From Spizellomyces sp. 'palustris' (Eukaryota; Chytridiomycota; Chytridiomycetes; Spizellomycetales; Spizellomycetaceae), in the NCBI GenBank assembly GCA_006535965.1, contig QEAR01000072.1, positions 42,474-106,473 on the forward strand: DNA of 64,000 nucleotides. Reading direction: 5' to 3'. The notes below the pieces were generated by a model. It had not been told where the DNA came from, ran no database searches, and saw only the letters and a list, made by a program, of their open reading frames with translations. A program made the translations under genes and the position numbers. How positions within the stretch are numbered: position 1 is the first letter of the stretch; each line of letters starts with the position of its first letter. This document shows, in pieces, positions 1 through 12,481 of this stretch.

Positions 1-3000
1 GCTGCTTGCGGTGCCGGTGCCGTCTTGCCGCTCATGACCATCATTTTTGGTGACTTGACAAACACATTTGGAGCAGTGTCAAACACGGACATGTCAGTCT
101 TTACTCCCGTCCAACGCGCCGCCATGCAGGACGCCATGCAAGACACCATCAATGATAAATCCCTCATCTTTGTCTACCTCGGCATTGCCATGTTCTTTGC
201 TACCTACGTTTACATGGCCACTTGGCTATTTACCGGGGAAAACATTTCCCATCGCATTCGTGAAGGCTACCTCCAAGCCATCCTCCGTCAAAATATTGCC
301 TATTTTGACTCGACAGGTGGAGGCCAAGTCTCCACCCGCATCATCACGGATACCCAAATGGTTCAGGACGGCATTAGTGAAAAAGTACCAATGTTTTTCA
401 TGAACTTTGCCACCTTTGTCGCTGGTTTCGCCGTGGCCTTCTCCCACAGTTGGAAACTCACCCTCGTCCTCTTGTGCTGCGTTCCCGCTATTGGTATGAC
501 CGCCGCGTTTTTGGGACGCTTTGTCGGCAAGTATACCCGTCAAGGACTCAACTCGTACGCATCCGCCGGTGATGTCGCTGAAGAAACGTTTTCTTCGATT
601 CGCACCGTCACCTCGTTCATGTCCCAAGAAAAGATGGCTCAAGTCTATTATGCCTTGCTCGGAAAGGCCGAGGTCTATGGCATCAAAAAGCAAATCGTGA
701 CGGGAATGGGATGGGGCTGCATCCAGTTTGTCATTTTTTCGACATATGCCTTGGCCTTTTGGTACGGCTCCAAAATGCTCGTGGACAAGGAAGTAATGCC
801 CGGAGACATTATGACCTGCTTCTTTTCCGTTCTCATTGGTGCCTTTGCCCTCGCTGGTACGTCGAGTGAAGTCACTGCCTTTTCCTTTGCCATTGGTGCG
901 GGGACAACCTTGTTTGAAGCCATTGACCGCGTGCCCGACATTGACTCGGCCGCCCCAGGCGGATACCGCCCCAAGGAGGTTCATGGCCGCATCGTCGTCA
1001 AGGACGTGAAATTCCGGTACCCCTCGCGTCCCGAAGTCGTTGTCCTCCACGGCATGACCTTGACCATTGAACCCGGAACCACTTGTGCGTTGGTGGGAAG
1101 TTCAGGTTCAGGAAAGTCGACCATTATCCAGCTCCTGGAACGTTTCTATGACCCAGAATCGGGCACCATTCATCTCGACGATGTTGACATTACCACGCTC
1201 AATGTCAAATGGCTCCGTCAGCAAATTGGTTATGTGACGCAGGAACCCGTCCTGTTCAAAGGGACCTTGTGGGAAAATGTCGCACACGGTCTCGTTGGCA
1301 CTGCCGACGAAGAACTGCCAAAGGAGAAAAAAATGGACAAGATTATCGAGGCCTGCAAGTTTGCCAATGCCCACAACTTTATCATGGCCCTACCCCAAAA
1401 GTACGAAACCCGCATTGGTGAGCGCGGTCTACTCCTCTCGGGTGGTCAAAAACAGCGTATCGCCATTGCGCGTGCCATTGTCAAGAACCCCCCGATCCTC
1501 TTGCTCGACGAAGCAACATCCGCCCTGGACACGGAATCCGAAAAACTGGTTCAAGAAGCGCTTGACCGCGCCGCACAAGGCCGTACGACCATTGTCATTG
1601 CCCACCGACTCTCCACCATTCGGAACGCAGACAATATCATTGTCATGGACCAAGGCAGAATCATTGAGACGGGGACTCACCATTCCCTGGTGGCAAAAGA
1701 AGGCGGGTTTTACCGTAAATTGGTGCAAGCCCAGCAGATTAGTGCCAAAAAGGAAGAAGAAGCAGAAAAGACGAAACCCAAGGTGGACCCTGACGCCGTT
1801 GCCCTTGTGGATGAGCAAGAACCAGCAAAGGGCCTTGTCAGAGCCAATTCTGTGCACTCGACGCATAGCACCCGCTCGGGCAAAAGCATACCAGACGTGT
1901 CGACACCCGGCAAGACGCCCCAACCTTCCACTCTCGACACCCTCCGGATTTTTAACAAGATTATGAAACTGAACCGCCCGGAAGCCCACTACATTGCCCT
2001 CGGACTCCTTGGTTCCATTGTCAATGGCGTCACCCAACCCGTGTTTGCTATCCTCTTTGGACAGTTTATCAATGTCTTTTTCATCCAGAATGACAATGCG
2101 AAATTACGGCACGATGCAGATTTTTGGGCGCTCATGTTTTTGGTGATTGGGATTGCCAATCTGTTTGCGAGTTTTATAAAGTTTACAATGTTTGGGATTT
2201 CGGGGGAAAAGTTGACCACTCGGTAAGTTTTTTTTTTTTTGATAAAAAAAAGTTGTATGGGACAATGAGCTAACGCCTTTTTTTTTTTTACTCTTTAGCC
2301 TGCGTGACAAGTCGTTCCGGACCATGATGCGTCAAGACATTGCGTGGTTTGACGTGGAAGAGCACTCTGTCGGAGCTCTCACATCCAACCTCTCCAACGA
2401 CGCCCAAAATGTGCAAAACATGTCTGGCCAAATCGCTGGCAACCTCCTCGAACTCACCACCTCAATCCTCGGCGGCGCTATTGTAGCTGTCGCCACGGGA
2501 TGGAAACTCGGCCTGGTTGTCTTGTCGACCCTCCCTCTCATGGTCGCCGCCAACAAACTCCGCATGGATTTGATTCGAAAGGGGAACCAATCTACAAAGA
2601 TTTATTATGAGCGGTCAGCTCAAGTTGCTTGTGAAGCCGTGGCGGCCATGCGCACCGTTGCGGCCCTCGGTCGTGAAGAGGATGTGGCTCAAGTCTACCA
2701 CCACGACTTGGAAGAGCCTCTAAGAATTGGTCGCCGAAATGCAATTGGGAATACCGCCATTTACGCCTTTTCTCAAACCGTCACGTTCTTGATCAACGCC
2801 CTTGGGTTTTGGTACGGTGGTAAACTCATTGTCACGGGAGATTACGATGTCCGCACATTCTTCACAACCTTTATGGCCATTGTCTTTGCCTCCCAAGCCG
2901 CCGGCCGTGTCTTTTCGCTCATGCCCGATGTTGGCAAAGCGCACGATTCCGCTAAATACATGTTGGACCTCTTTGAGCGTAAACCTCCTATTGACAACTG

Positions 3001-3778
3001 GGATCCCTCTGGCACGACCTTGGACAAGGCCACCACCCAAGGCCAAGTTGAATTCAAAAACGTCCACTTTGTGTACCCCAACCGGCCTTCCATCAAAGTC
3101 CTCCGTGGCCTCGACCTTGTCGTCAAACCCGGCCAATTCGTTGCCTTGGTTGGCCCCTCGGGTTGCGGCAAATCCACCACCATTGGCCTCATGGAACGCT
3201 TTTACGACACTATATCTGGCACCATCACCATCGACAACCAACCCCTCAACTCCCTCTCCATTTCCAACCTCCGCGAGATTGTATCTCTGGTAGGCCAAGA
3301 ACCCAACCTCTACAACCTAACCATCAAGGAAAACATTTGCTACGGCCTCCCTTCCATCCCCTCTGACGAAACCATTATCCGCGCCGCCCAAGACGCCAAC
3401 ATTCACGATTTCATCATATCCTTACCTGATGGGTACGATACCTCTCTAGGCGGAAAGGGCACCCAACTCTCTGGCGGCCAAAAACAACGCATCGCCATTG
3501 CCCGCGCTTTAATCCGTAACCCCAAAATCCTCTTGCTCGACGAAGCAACATCCGCCCTAGACGCCACCTCTGAAAAAGTCGTCCAAGTCGCCCTTGATAA
3601 AGCTGCCCGGGGTCGTACGACCATTGCTATTGCGCATCGGTTGAGTAGTATCAAGGATGCTGATGTGATTTATGTATTCAAGGATGGTGTTGTTGCAGAG
3701 TCGGGCACCCATCAGAGTTTGATTGCGGAGCGGGGGTTGTATTATCAGTTGGTTGTTCAGCAGGATTTGAGTGGGTAG
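1..3778 (+). CDS. ABC multidrug exporter, MDR/ABCB type (5' partial)
   Basis: Full-size B-family ABC exporter with layout TMD1-NBD1-linker-TMD2-NBD2, expected to pump hydrophobic compounds out across a membrane. The frame is open from base 1, so the start lies upstream; 1233 residues are present and roughly 60-100 are missing compared with typical members. Exons 1-2222 and 2299-3778; the 76-nt intron has a T-rich GTAAGT donor, and joining restores TTRLRDKSFR. NBD1 has Walker A GSSGSGKST (about 1100), signature LLSGGQKQR (about 1435) and Walker B ILLLDEATSALD (about 1500). NBD2 repeats these as GPSGCGKST (about 3155), LSGGQKQR and ILLLDEATSALD. All catalytic motifs of both halves are intact, including the D-loop and H-loop (IAHRLS). 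The linker around 1750-1930 is charged and Ser/Thr-rich, as expected of a regulatory linker. Substrate and membrane cannot be told from sequence. Confidence 0.95.
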
Positions 3779-5463
3779 AACCGAGTTTTGGAAGGGGGTT
3801 TCTTTTTCGTGTGTTTTTTTTTTGTTTTGTTTTGGACGTTTTTTTAGACTTTTAATACACTTACAAAAAAAATACTGGAATGAAATGAAACACACTTTTT
3901 AAAATCTATGTCGACGTGTCGTTTTTAATGCGGAATCATTCCACCATTCTTTACGTCAGTGGATGAAGTTAACCGTAACTCTATACATTTTGCTAAAGAA
4001 ATGACAAAACTATCTATTACCCAATACAGTCACAACACAACTACTCTCTGGGGTTGCAAGGTTTCTAATTCGATGTATATCCACTCCTGGGGTTTTGACC
4101 TACTTGCTAAATGACCCAAAAAAGAATAAACTGGGTGGGTTGGATAATGTTGTATTTTGTTTCCATCTTTGTTCACATGTATGGATTTTGGAATATTGTA
4201 TAACTCATTTTAGACAAGTTGCTTTCGATTTGGTTTTTTCCAATTTGGATTTCAGGTTCTTTGTTAAACCCACTTTAGTCTAAAAAAATTTTAGAGAAAT
4301 CTTAAAATCCAATATATCCATCAACTCTAACATCTTCACTTGGAATATAAAAATAGGGCGGCGGGTAAATAAATCAATCATGCATTATACCCCCATAAAA
4401 AGTTTGTTCACTTGCAAGATTTATTGGGGGTTTTTAATGTACTTTTCCGTAAAAGATACTGTGGTGGTCAGGTTGTATCACACTTGTTCAATGTACTCTG
4501 TAGATTTTTTTTGTAATGGGTTGATTGTACTAGTGTCCTGCATGCAATATGGGTCTATACCACTCTTGCAATTAATGGGCACCCTTATGGCTGCGATTCT
4601 AACGAGGCGAACGTGCCTAAAAAGTGCATTTAAGTGCATTAACGCATTGCAATCTACATGTATTGATTAGACAACTTTTGTCTTTGACAATTCCCACAGT
4701 AATTACGTAACACGGCTTTTGGATAAGGTTTTTTCCATAGTTTTTTTGGATCGTTTAAACGTGGTACGGAGAGCAGTGCCATGAAATAATCACAGTTGAA
4801 CCGTCTCGCCGTCCATCCGTCTTTTGATAAGTGGAGTGTCGTCGTTTAACCTTTTTGTTCGTTGAAAGCTTACGAGTCACACTTGGCAAGCAGGGGGGGT
4901 GCATAGCAATCTGTTCGGCTGTTTTTTTGGGGCTCCCCACATGCCAATAATTTAGATTTGGACTCTGGTTTCTTGTCTCATTTGCATGGGTCTTTTTACA
5001 AGGCATTTTGTGTTGCACCTCCTGTGGTGAGCACAAATGATTGTGCTTTTTTGTTACGTTTTTTCACGGTTTTTTGTAGTCAAGGTTTCGGTCATGACAT
5101 CAGAGCGATCGTGTGTAGTGCGTGTTTTGGCTGAGGTGGTGAAGCTTTTTCTTGAGCTTTTATTGCTGGCGATGTGGCATTGGGGAGCCCATGAGCTTGG
5201 TTTGGTTTTTTTGACGCCATGTGAGATATGCTAAATGAACCATGCTGGGAAGCAAAAAAGAGTCGAGCAAGGAACAAAAAAAAATGTGTGTGCCCATGTA
5301 CGCACGCGATGGGCCAAAAGTGTGTGTGTGCGTTAAAAGTGTGCGTTAAAAGTATAAAGACCCCCACATCCCCCCATACAAGTTCCCAACCCTCCATTAA
5401 CAAAAACCTTGAACTTTTACACATACCATTTCCATTTTCTGTCACATTAACAAACTCTTAACA
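3779..5463. other. intergenic, no gene seen
   Basis: AT-rich stretch after the ABC gene. Open frames here are short, have no recognisable homology and no convincing splice partners. The last 140 bases hold the promoter of the superoxide dismutase gene. Confidence 0.6.
5328..5359 (+). promoter_or_regulatory. tandem 13-bp repeat and TATA box before SOD gene
   Basis: Two perfect head-to-tail copies of GTGCGTTAAAAGT (5328-5340 and 5341-5353) run directly into TATAAAG (5353-5359), about 105 nt before the SOD start codon. The spacing suits a core promoter. That the 13-mer is a binding site is inference. Confidence 0.5.
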
Positions 5464-6078
5464 ATGCTCAAAACTCTCTTGATCAGTTTCCTCCTCACCC
5501 TCGCAAGCAGCACCCCTTTTCCCCGCACCACCACCACAACCCCCCAAAAAGCCACATGCTTGCTCAAACCCGACCCATCCGCCTCCCCCGCCATCAACGG
5601 CACAGTCGACCTAACACGCACGGAAACCGGCCTACACCTCAAACTCTTCATTCAAGGCCTCTCACCAGGTGAACACGGTTTCCACGTTCACACCTTTGGA
5701 TCCATTTTCCCAAACTGTACTGCTGCGGGTGATCACTTTAATCCTGATAACACTACCCATGGTGCTCCGACCGATTCTGTACGGCATGCGGGCGATTTAG
5801 GTAATATCGTGGCAAATGAGTTTGGAGTTGTGGATGCTGAGATTGTGGATTCGGTTATTGCTTTGGATGGCAAGTATAGTATTATCGGGTAAGAAAACAG
5901 TCATGGTTGATCATATCATGTCTCTCTTTGCTCATTGGTTTTTTGGTTGGGTAGGAGGTCGTTTGTCGTTCATGCCAATCGAGACGATTTGGGTCGTGGC
6001 AATGCACCTACATCGAAAACGACTGGGAATTCGGGACCGAGGGTTGCGTGTGGTGTAATTGGGATTGCGAAATCTTGA
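5464..6078 (+). CDS. secreted Cu/Zn superoxide dismutase
   Basis: Converts superoxide to oxygen and hydrogen peroxide. Exons 5464-5888 and 5955-6078 (66-nt intron) give 182 residues. A hydrophobic N-terminus (about residues 1-16) looks like a signal peptide, so an extracellular or wall-associated enzyme is likely. All metal ligands of the family are present: His74 and His76 (GFHVHTFG), His91 (GDHFNP), His99, His108 and Asp111 (RHAGDLGN), and His148 ([12 protein letters not shown]). The C-terminal signature [12 protein letters not shown] supplies the second disulfide Cys; Cys85 is the likely partner. The intron falls just before the SFVVHA strand. Cytosolic SOD1 lacks a signal peptide, so this is an extracellular paralogue rather than the housekeeping copy. 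Confidence 0.95.
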
Positions 6079-6782
6079 AATTGAGATATTTTAGGTTTTT
6101 TTAGGTGGGATTTTGCCAGACTTTAAAATGTCTAGTCTTGTTACTTTAAACAAGAATATATGGTCAACATGTACATATTGCCCCATTTACAGTGTCTTTT
6201 GTTGTTTTTCGGTTCTATCACCCATGGAATGGTGTACATCCATTGTTGGAACCCATATGCAATTCCCCCCTCCAAAAAACAAAACACATCACAAACAAAG
6301 AAGCATTTCATGAACCAAATAGGTAATCTTCTTCTTTACAAGCTCGAGAGTCCAAACTAAAAAGTGTATGCAGGTCGGCTCGTGTCAAAAAGTCCGAAGG
6401 ACCAACGATTACCTCATCGTCCACAGCCACGTGGATTATTCATTGGAGTTTTTGCCACTCGAATTTCTTGAGCCGATTCCTTTTGCTGGCGTACGTTTTT
6501 TATATTTTTTCATCTGGGCAGTTTCTGTTTTGGACCATTGGACAAAAGGCCGGGGTTTCTTTACCCATTTGAACTTAACACTCGTCTTGTCGTGTTCTGC
6601 ATTTGTCAGGATACAGGAAAACGACAAGTGTTCTCTGTTCACACCTTGGTCATTGGGCACCCCCATTTCTCATCTTGTTCAACCTCATCCACACTCTGAA
6701 CGTGTGCGCCTGTATCCAACCACCCTTTCCCCCGTTTTTAATCGTACTTTACGAGACAACATAATGTCGTGCTAAAAAGAAC
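6079..6782. other. intergenic, no gene seen
   Basis: No conserved coding signal. The frame at 6368-6775 is open on the plus strand, but its composition is not protein-like and it lacks a recognisable domain. Confidence 0.5.
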
Positions 6783-7466
6783 ATGTCAATCTACCCAGAC
6801 CTCCCAATGAAACGCTCCTACTCGCATCAAACGACGGTGGGATCCCTCTTATCGTTTTTGGGGTTTTCGCACGCGGATTCCGTGTCAACGTTTCCGCCTT
6901 GCGGGTTGGAGCGTGGTGAAGACGACGAACGCATTGATGGGAGGCGAAAACGGAGGCGAGGTGTGGGTGAGCGTCTAAGAAATGTCGTTGGGAAATTCAT
7001 GCGGTCCCAACATCATGCAACCATCTGCGATACCATCACGGCCGATCCCGACCCGAAACACGACCCACTGTCCACCATCTCCTCTGACCAACTCACTGCC
7101 CGAGAATTCGCTTCCTTGGCCCATATCAAAGTCCTCGTCATGTCCGACCAAGACGAGGAAGATCAAACCACGTTTTCCACTTTACCTCTTGAACCTGTGT
7201 CTCCTACCTCTAGTACCACCATTCTGGATCCAACCTTTTTCAATCCCCCTCCTTCTACTACACCACACGTGGATCAACACCGCACAGCTATCCACAAGGT
7301 TGGCCGCTTTACGGTGATTGTTGAATCCAATAGTCTGTGCCAACCCCCCATGCGCACATCGAATGAATCGCGAAATAGTACGAGTGGGGCATCGAGAGAT
7401 GTTATGGAAGAGTTTCCGGAATTGAGGAGGTTTAGAGCTCAGTCGCAACCTCAAGCCGTTGCTTGA
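6783..7466 (+). CDS. uncharacterised basic protein with RFTV motif
   Basis: Single-exon frame of 227 residues with no recognised domain. The N-terminal half has a basic cluster (GRRKRRRG, about residues 53-60) that could act as a nuclear localisation signal. The middle is acidic and Ser/Thr/Pro-rich (DQDEEDQTTF, then PVSPTSSTT). Near the C-terminus lies HKVGRFTVIVE (about residues 171-181). RFTV fits the RFx[V/I] docking motif bound by OSR1/SPAK-type kinases, which control chloride transporters in animals. A CLC transporter gene lies 450 bases away, but that link is speculative. Codon usage and the conserved-looking RFTV segment favour a real gene; a small disordered regulatory protein is the best description. 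Confidence 0.6.
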   Translation: MSIYPDLPMKRSYSHQTTVGSLLSFLGFSHADSVSTFPPCGLERGEDDERIDGRRKRRRGVGERLRNVVGKFMRSQHHATICDTITADPDPKHDPLSTISSDQLTAREFASLAHIKVLVMSDQDEEDQTTFSTLPLEPVSPTSSTTILDPTFFNPPPSTTPHVDQHRTAIHKVGRFTVIVESNSLCQPPMRTSNESRNSTSGASRDVMEEFPELRRFRAQSQPQAVA

Positions 7467-7923
7467 CATTTGCGACGTTGATACGTTTTTTTTTATGCGA
7501 TACCCCCCCCCCCCTCTCCCCCGCGACCTTTAGAACCTCATATAACGAGCTCTTGAAACTGGGTTCGTTTGGTCGTTTGTCTGCTTCCAAAACATTTTAT
7601 TTTTTGTTTTGTTTTATTTGTATTTTATATGGAACCTGGCTAGTATTTTTCAGTCTTTTCTGATATATACATTTTCTTTGCTTTGCGTGCTTGTGCGTTG
7701 ATTCGTTATTTTGTTGGGATGGGTGGACTGTGTAGAGCGGGGTAGGGTATATCGGGAGGGGTAGAGATGGTAAAAGACAAAACCATACAGGTGTGGTCAA
7801 GCAAATCATTTCTCTGAAATTTGTAGTAAAATGGATATCCAAGTGATTTTCAAGTTGATCTTGCTCTTCATTATCGAATTCATTAAAAAAAATAGACTAG
7901 ATACAAAAAAAAACACTTGTATT
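7467..7923. other. intergenic between two converging genes
   Basis: Contains a run of about 13 C (7503-7515) and AT-rich 3' flanks of the basic-protein gene and of the CLC gene on the opposite strand. No gene seen. Confidence 0.6.
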
Positions 7924-10900
7924 TTACCCTACGACTCGATTCCACCCCACACCCCCAACATCCTCAGTCTCATCCCCTCGTTTCCAACTCACATGCCTCA
8001 ACAAATCCTTTTTCGTCACGATCCCGACTAGACGCCCATCCTGCACAACAAGGACATACCGCAACCCCATCTTTTTAAACAGTTCCATGACGAGTTCCAT
8101 GGGGAATTTGGGGGAGATGGTCATGGGGGTTTGGTCCGTCCAGGGGCGGAAATCTAGAAAGGGGTCTTCGGCGTCGTTCAAGTCTGTGAATATGCAGATT
8201 GTTGTCGGTGGAAATTCGTTTTGGTGGGCTTGATCTGCCAATAACAAAAACGAGTTGTAAAACCACTCAATACAAAACAACAACCTACAGAGCATCCATC
8301 CATCCACACACACACACACACAAAATAATAAAATACTCACCAATGGCATATCTCAACTCTGCACTCCCAGCATACCCAACCAAAACCATCCCATCCAACC
8401 CCGCCACAACCGGATACCCCTTAAACCCCGTCGTCTGCACCAACTCACTCAACGCCTCCAACGTACACCCACTCCCACAAATGACTTCAAGATCCTCTAC
8501 GCGTGTCATGACCGATCCGACGGTTGTGCTGTACGTGTACTCTTCTTTGGCGTCTAGGAAGGGGTACCCGTTTAATTGGATCAATGCGTCGTAGATGGAT
8601 GCTTTGCCTAGCGCGTCTCCGACCCATTTGGAAACCATAACGGTTAACATGATAGGGAGGACTGTAATAAAAAAAAGGGTTGGGGTTCAGTTTTGTAGAC
8701 CATTGGGAAATGGTATAGTTTGCTGAACGTAACTGTAAGTTAAGGCCCCCGTAAGCTCAAACATGATAACCGTCAAAGACACTGTCATGCGCGTCACGCC
8801 GCCCAACGCCGCGGCTGCTCCCACCACTAAAAAACAAATTCCCCATAAACGTAAGTTAAAATGTTGTGCATATCTTGAATGGTGAACTCACTTGCATAGG
8901 TCCCAGGTGTCACGCACTGCTCATGCGGTTTGCACGAACTGAACATCCACATGTTGGGATATGCCATTTGCCAAAGCTGCATCCCGATACCCAGGGCCCG
9001 GCCGAAACATGCTCCCACAGCCATGGACGGAATGCTAAACAACAATACAGTTTAGTTTACGAAATAACTATACCGAAACACGCCAAAAAAAAAACGCACA
9101 AAATTCCAGCTGGAACACGTATCCCGAACGTGAAGATTGTGAAAAAGATTTTGATTGCCGCGGCCAGGAACAGGTATTTCACCACTGATGCCAAGGCATT
9201 CTCATGGTCACTGTAGAAATGAAAAAAGTCAAAAACCACTGATAAACAACAAACACCTCCTTGTGAATCCCCCACCTGCACAACCCGTAAAAATCCGTTT
9301 CATTGTCAATACACTCTTTGAATAAGTTTGCAACGAGCTCCACAGTGCTCACCCTAACCATCCAATGATCAATATTAGGAAATTTAAAATCTCTTGAATA
9401 ACCCAATGTAAATTACCTCAAAAATGGATGCGTAAAACTCAAAAGAGCGGTAAGCAGGGCTACCACTCCGACTTCGGCAATCACCCAATGTCGTAGCCAC
9501 GATGATTTACGGTATGCAGCTACCCGAATGTTCTAGTATTCAACATTTCAGAAAAATATTGTAAACTACACGCACAAACAACATCATACGCACCATTCGA
9601 ATAAAAAACGACCCATATAATCCCTAATGTCCATAAAATGAGTGACATAGATGGCGAAAGAGTCTTTTGCGGGGACGCTTACCCCAAGAATACCCAGCAA
9701 GACAAAAAAAGGAAGTTCGAATCCGTGCCACGCTCTTTTATATTCCACAGCAAATAACACCTACGCCGCGAACATGTCATTGACCAGGAAAAGTCAATGA
9801 CAATGAGAGTATCATCTGTATGACCATAATGGTACGTACCAACTTGCCCGTCCGAAACGGGTTCATCAATTGCAGTGAGATCGCCGCAACCATGGCACAA
9901 AAAAAAGATCTCCACATGGTTTTATATGGGAAGTAGTACGACACTTCCTGTATTTCACGTAACAACGTTAGCGTCTCATCTTTGGTTGTACAGTGTATAT
10001 ATCATAGTCACCTCCAACGAAAACAGCACGCCACCAATCGGGGCGCCGAACGCAACTGACACGCCCGCTGCGCTGGAAGCACTCTACACAACCCGAAACA
10101 GTTAAACTTTTATCTACCCATACGACTAGAGAGGCCACTCACCAATATCTCCCTCTTCTTGGCTTCATTCTTTGCATACTTGTCAAAAATCCTTGGGAAA
10201 ATATTTCCAACACAGCATGCCACGTGGACAAGTGGACCTTCTTTGCCCAACGATAAACCTGATGCTACCGATAGACAAAGACCAATGCACTTGATCTGAA
10301 ATGCCCAACCTTTTAGGACGCGAATGAGTCGTTTGTGGTGACCATTGGGACATACCAGTAACGTCCAGCCTCCAAGAAACTTGCGAATGACAAATCCGCC
10401 TAGAATGGTCTTGACTTCTGGGATACCGGACCCAGCGGCATACCTAACAATCAAACTCAGAATCATGGCCGTGTAACAGGTGACGACTCATGCGCTTACG
10501 GAGCGTAGAGTTTGACTAAAACAGCACTTGCGAGAGCAAATGCCGTTCCAAATACAGTAAACATAAAGTATTCTGCGCCCCACATTGCTGCGCCGGATTC
10601 CGCATTAAAGGTCATACTCCAGGTAGCCCACTCTGTGCACTCCTCATTTGCTGGAAGAGAGACGAGAATGAAATGAGAACATGTACACCGCTATCACACA
10701 ATTACACAATCCGAAACGCCGTGATGTCCTACCTTCCACATGCCAACAACAGAATTTTCTGTTCAGGTAGAACCCCTCTTTACAGTAGCCTTCTTTCAGA
10801 TCGCTCGCCCATTCCGACGCTACATCAATGTACGCTGCCAGCCATCCAGTAATCGCACCTAGCATTTACTGAATGAGATGCTAGCCAACATACCCGCATC

Positions 10901-11865
10901 ATGAATTTACCAGTCCTCACCAACTATGAATACTAGAATCCATGCTTGGCATGCATCGTAGGCTTTTCGCAGCGTTCCCCGCACGCCTCTGAGGCTCTGA
11001 AGATTACGTATTCGTACTCGCTCTAAAATGACACGTTGTTCGTTAGCCATATGCTTTATCCGGTACACGACGTGACGATTCACCTTTGGAGAAATCGTGA
11101 ATCCAGTCTACAAAGACCAAGAGCGAGAATGTCATCTTATGTCAGCCCATGTCGAACCCAGGATGTATATAACGACAACATTACCAATAGTCGTAAAATC
11201 ATCATACGCAACTCTACGCCCAGTCCCTTCCATCGCCCATTCAATAGAACTCGGATCATATTCATCAACCTGCAATGTACAGTCATAATCTGGAATAAAC
11301 ATCAACGCACGGTATCTCAACCTACTTTATTCGCATTCGAAGGCCCATGATAAACACCTGGAGAAGTGGGCATGAAACTTGATCCTTCCCTGGTGTGAGA
11401 AGATCTGGAACCGGATGACCTCCATGATGCGGCTAGTCCACCTAAAAATCTCTGTGCACTACTGCTGCTACTCCCGGTTGGTGTGCCCATCCCAGACGTG
11501 CGTCGAGAACTTGTTTTGCGCTTAAACGAAGAAAATGACGCTGGTTCGGATCTAGGGTAACATGTTCCCTGATTAGAACCCTCTTCATAGGTCAAGATTG
11601 TATATTTCACATTTGACCATTCTTGTACTGTCCACGAGAGTTCGACTACGTACCCCACACCTTCCTCCACATTGTTTAGCAATCTCGCAGCGTCGGGTCG
11701 CCCACTCAGCCGTATTCCAGCTGCCGCTGCTGCAGCCTGCATATCTGCCTCATCACCTTCCAAGTCCGTCAAAGACTCTGCGGCTGTATCAATGCTCGAC
11801 CGTTGAAGGAGGGGTGCGGTTGATGCCGCAGATGGAGAAACCGATCGCGGTCGGTAACCTGTCAT
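7924..11865 (-). CDS. CLC-type chloride channel / Cl-/H+ exchanger with CBS pair
   Basis: Chloride transporter of the eukaryotic ClC-3/4/5 branch, probably in endomembranes. Nineteen exons (transcript order): 11865-11322, 11289-11185, 11107-11084, 11022-10921, 10858-10733, 10650-10500, 10443-10356, 10295-10143, 10083-10012, 9947-9840, 9760-9683, 9623-9594, 9532-9417, 9353-9276, 9210-9100, 9034-8892, 8826-8734, 8661-8341 and 8234-7924, giving 917 residues. All three selectivity regions are present: GSGIPEVK (exon 7), GKEGPLVH with the gating glutamate (exon 8) and [15 protein letters not shown] (exons 15-16). GFELPFF (exon 11) carries the glutamate matching the proton glutamate of exchangers, so exchange is more likely than channel function. 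The C-terminus holds two CBS domains (around VGSVMT and [19 protein letters not shown]). The N-terminus (exon 1, about 180 residues) is Ser-rich and disordered. Introns are 56-107 nt. Exon 3 is 24 nt and exon 12 is 30 nt. Confidence 0.93.
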
Positions 11866-12481
11866 GAGTAGACTAATTCACTATGCAACCACGTAGCAAT
11901 AGAAGGTGAAGGTTAAAAGTCGAGCGTCCGTTACGGTATACGTCTCGTGCGCGTATTTCGTTTATGCGTGGGTATCGTTGTCTTCGTGTTGTCGCCCGCC
12001 GGCCAAACTCTAAAACCAAGCCTTGTGCGCTCAGCTCCCACCAGACCGTTGAATTGATGGTAGGAGCATATCAGAGCCACTAGGATGTCACTGTATCTCT
12101 AAAGCCAATGAGAGATCGATGCAGGTTGGGGGTGGCCAACAGGCGTAGTTCGATGATGACGCTACGACATTCGAATCACATTGGAGTGCTTCGTCGTATT
12201 CGTGCGTCGGACTGTTTTAAAGTTCAGTAGCTCCGTTTGTCGATACAGACGGCTCTAATATGTTCTCCGCTTTGTATAGGCTGTATGTTAAACCATGTCT
12301 TTAGTTAAGGGATACATGCGCCGGAATCAGCAAAGAGTGAGAGCGGTTTCGTTTCAATTTTCATTCGCCAAAGGTTGAGATATTCAGTAAACTAAATGAA
12401 CCTGCACCAAGCTAGATAAGGAGGCAGAGAATTGATACCAAGCAATGGGAAAATTACAGACAATTTACGCTGCTGTGTCGG
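11866..12481. other. upstream region of CLC gene, no gene seen
   Basis: No open frame of note on either strand. It presumably holds the CLC promoter; I see no clear TATA element. Confidence 0.5.

Noticed and set aside
226-1050. Long open frames antisense to the ABC gene
   Set aside because: Shadows of the coding strand with low-complexity content and no homology.
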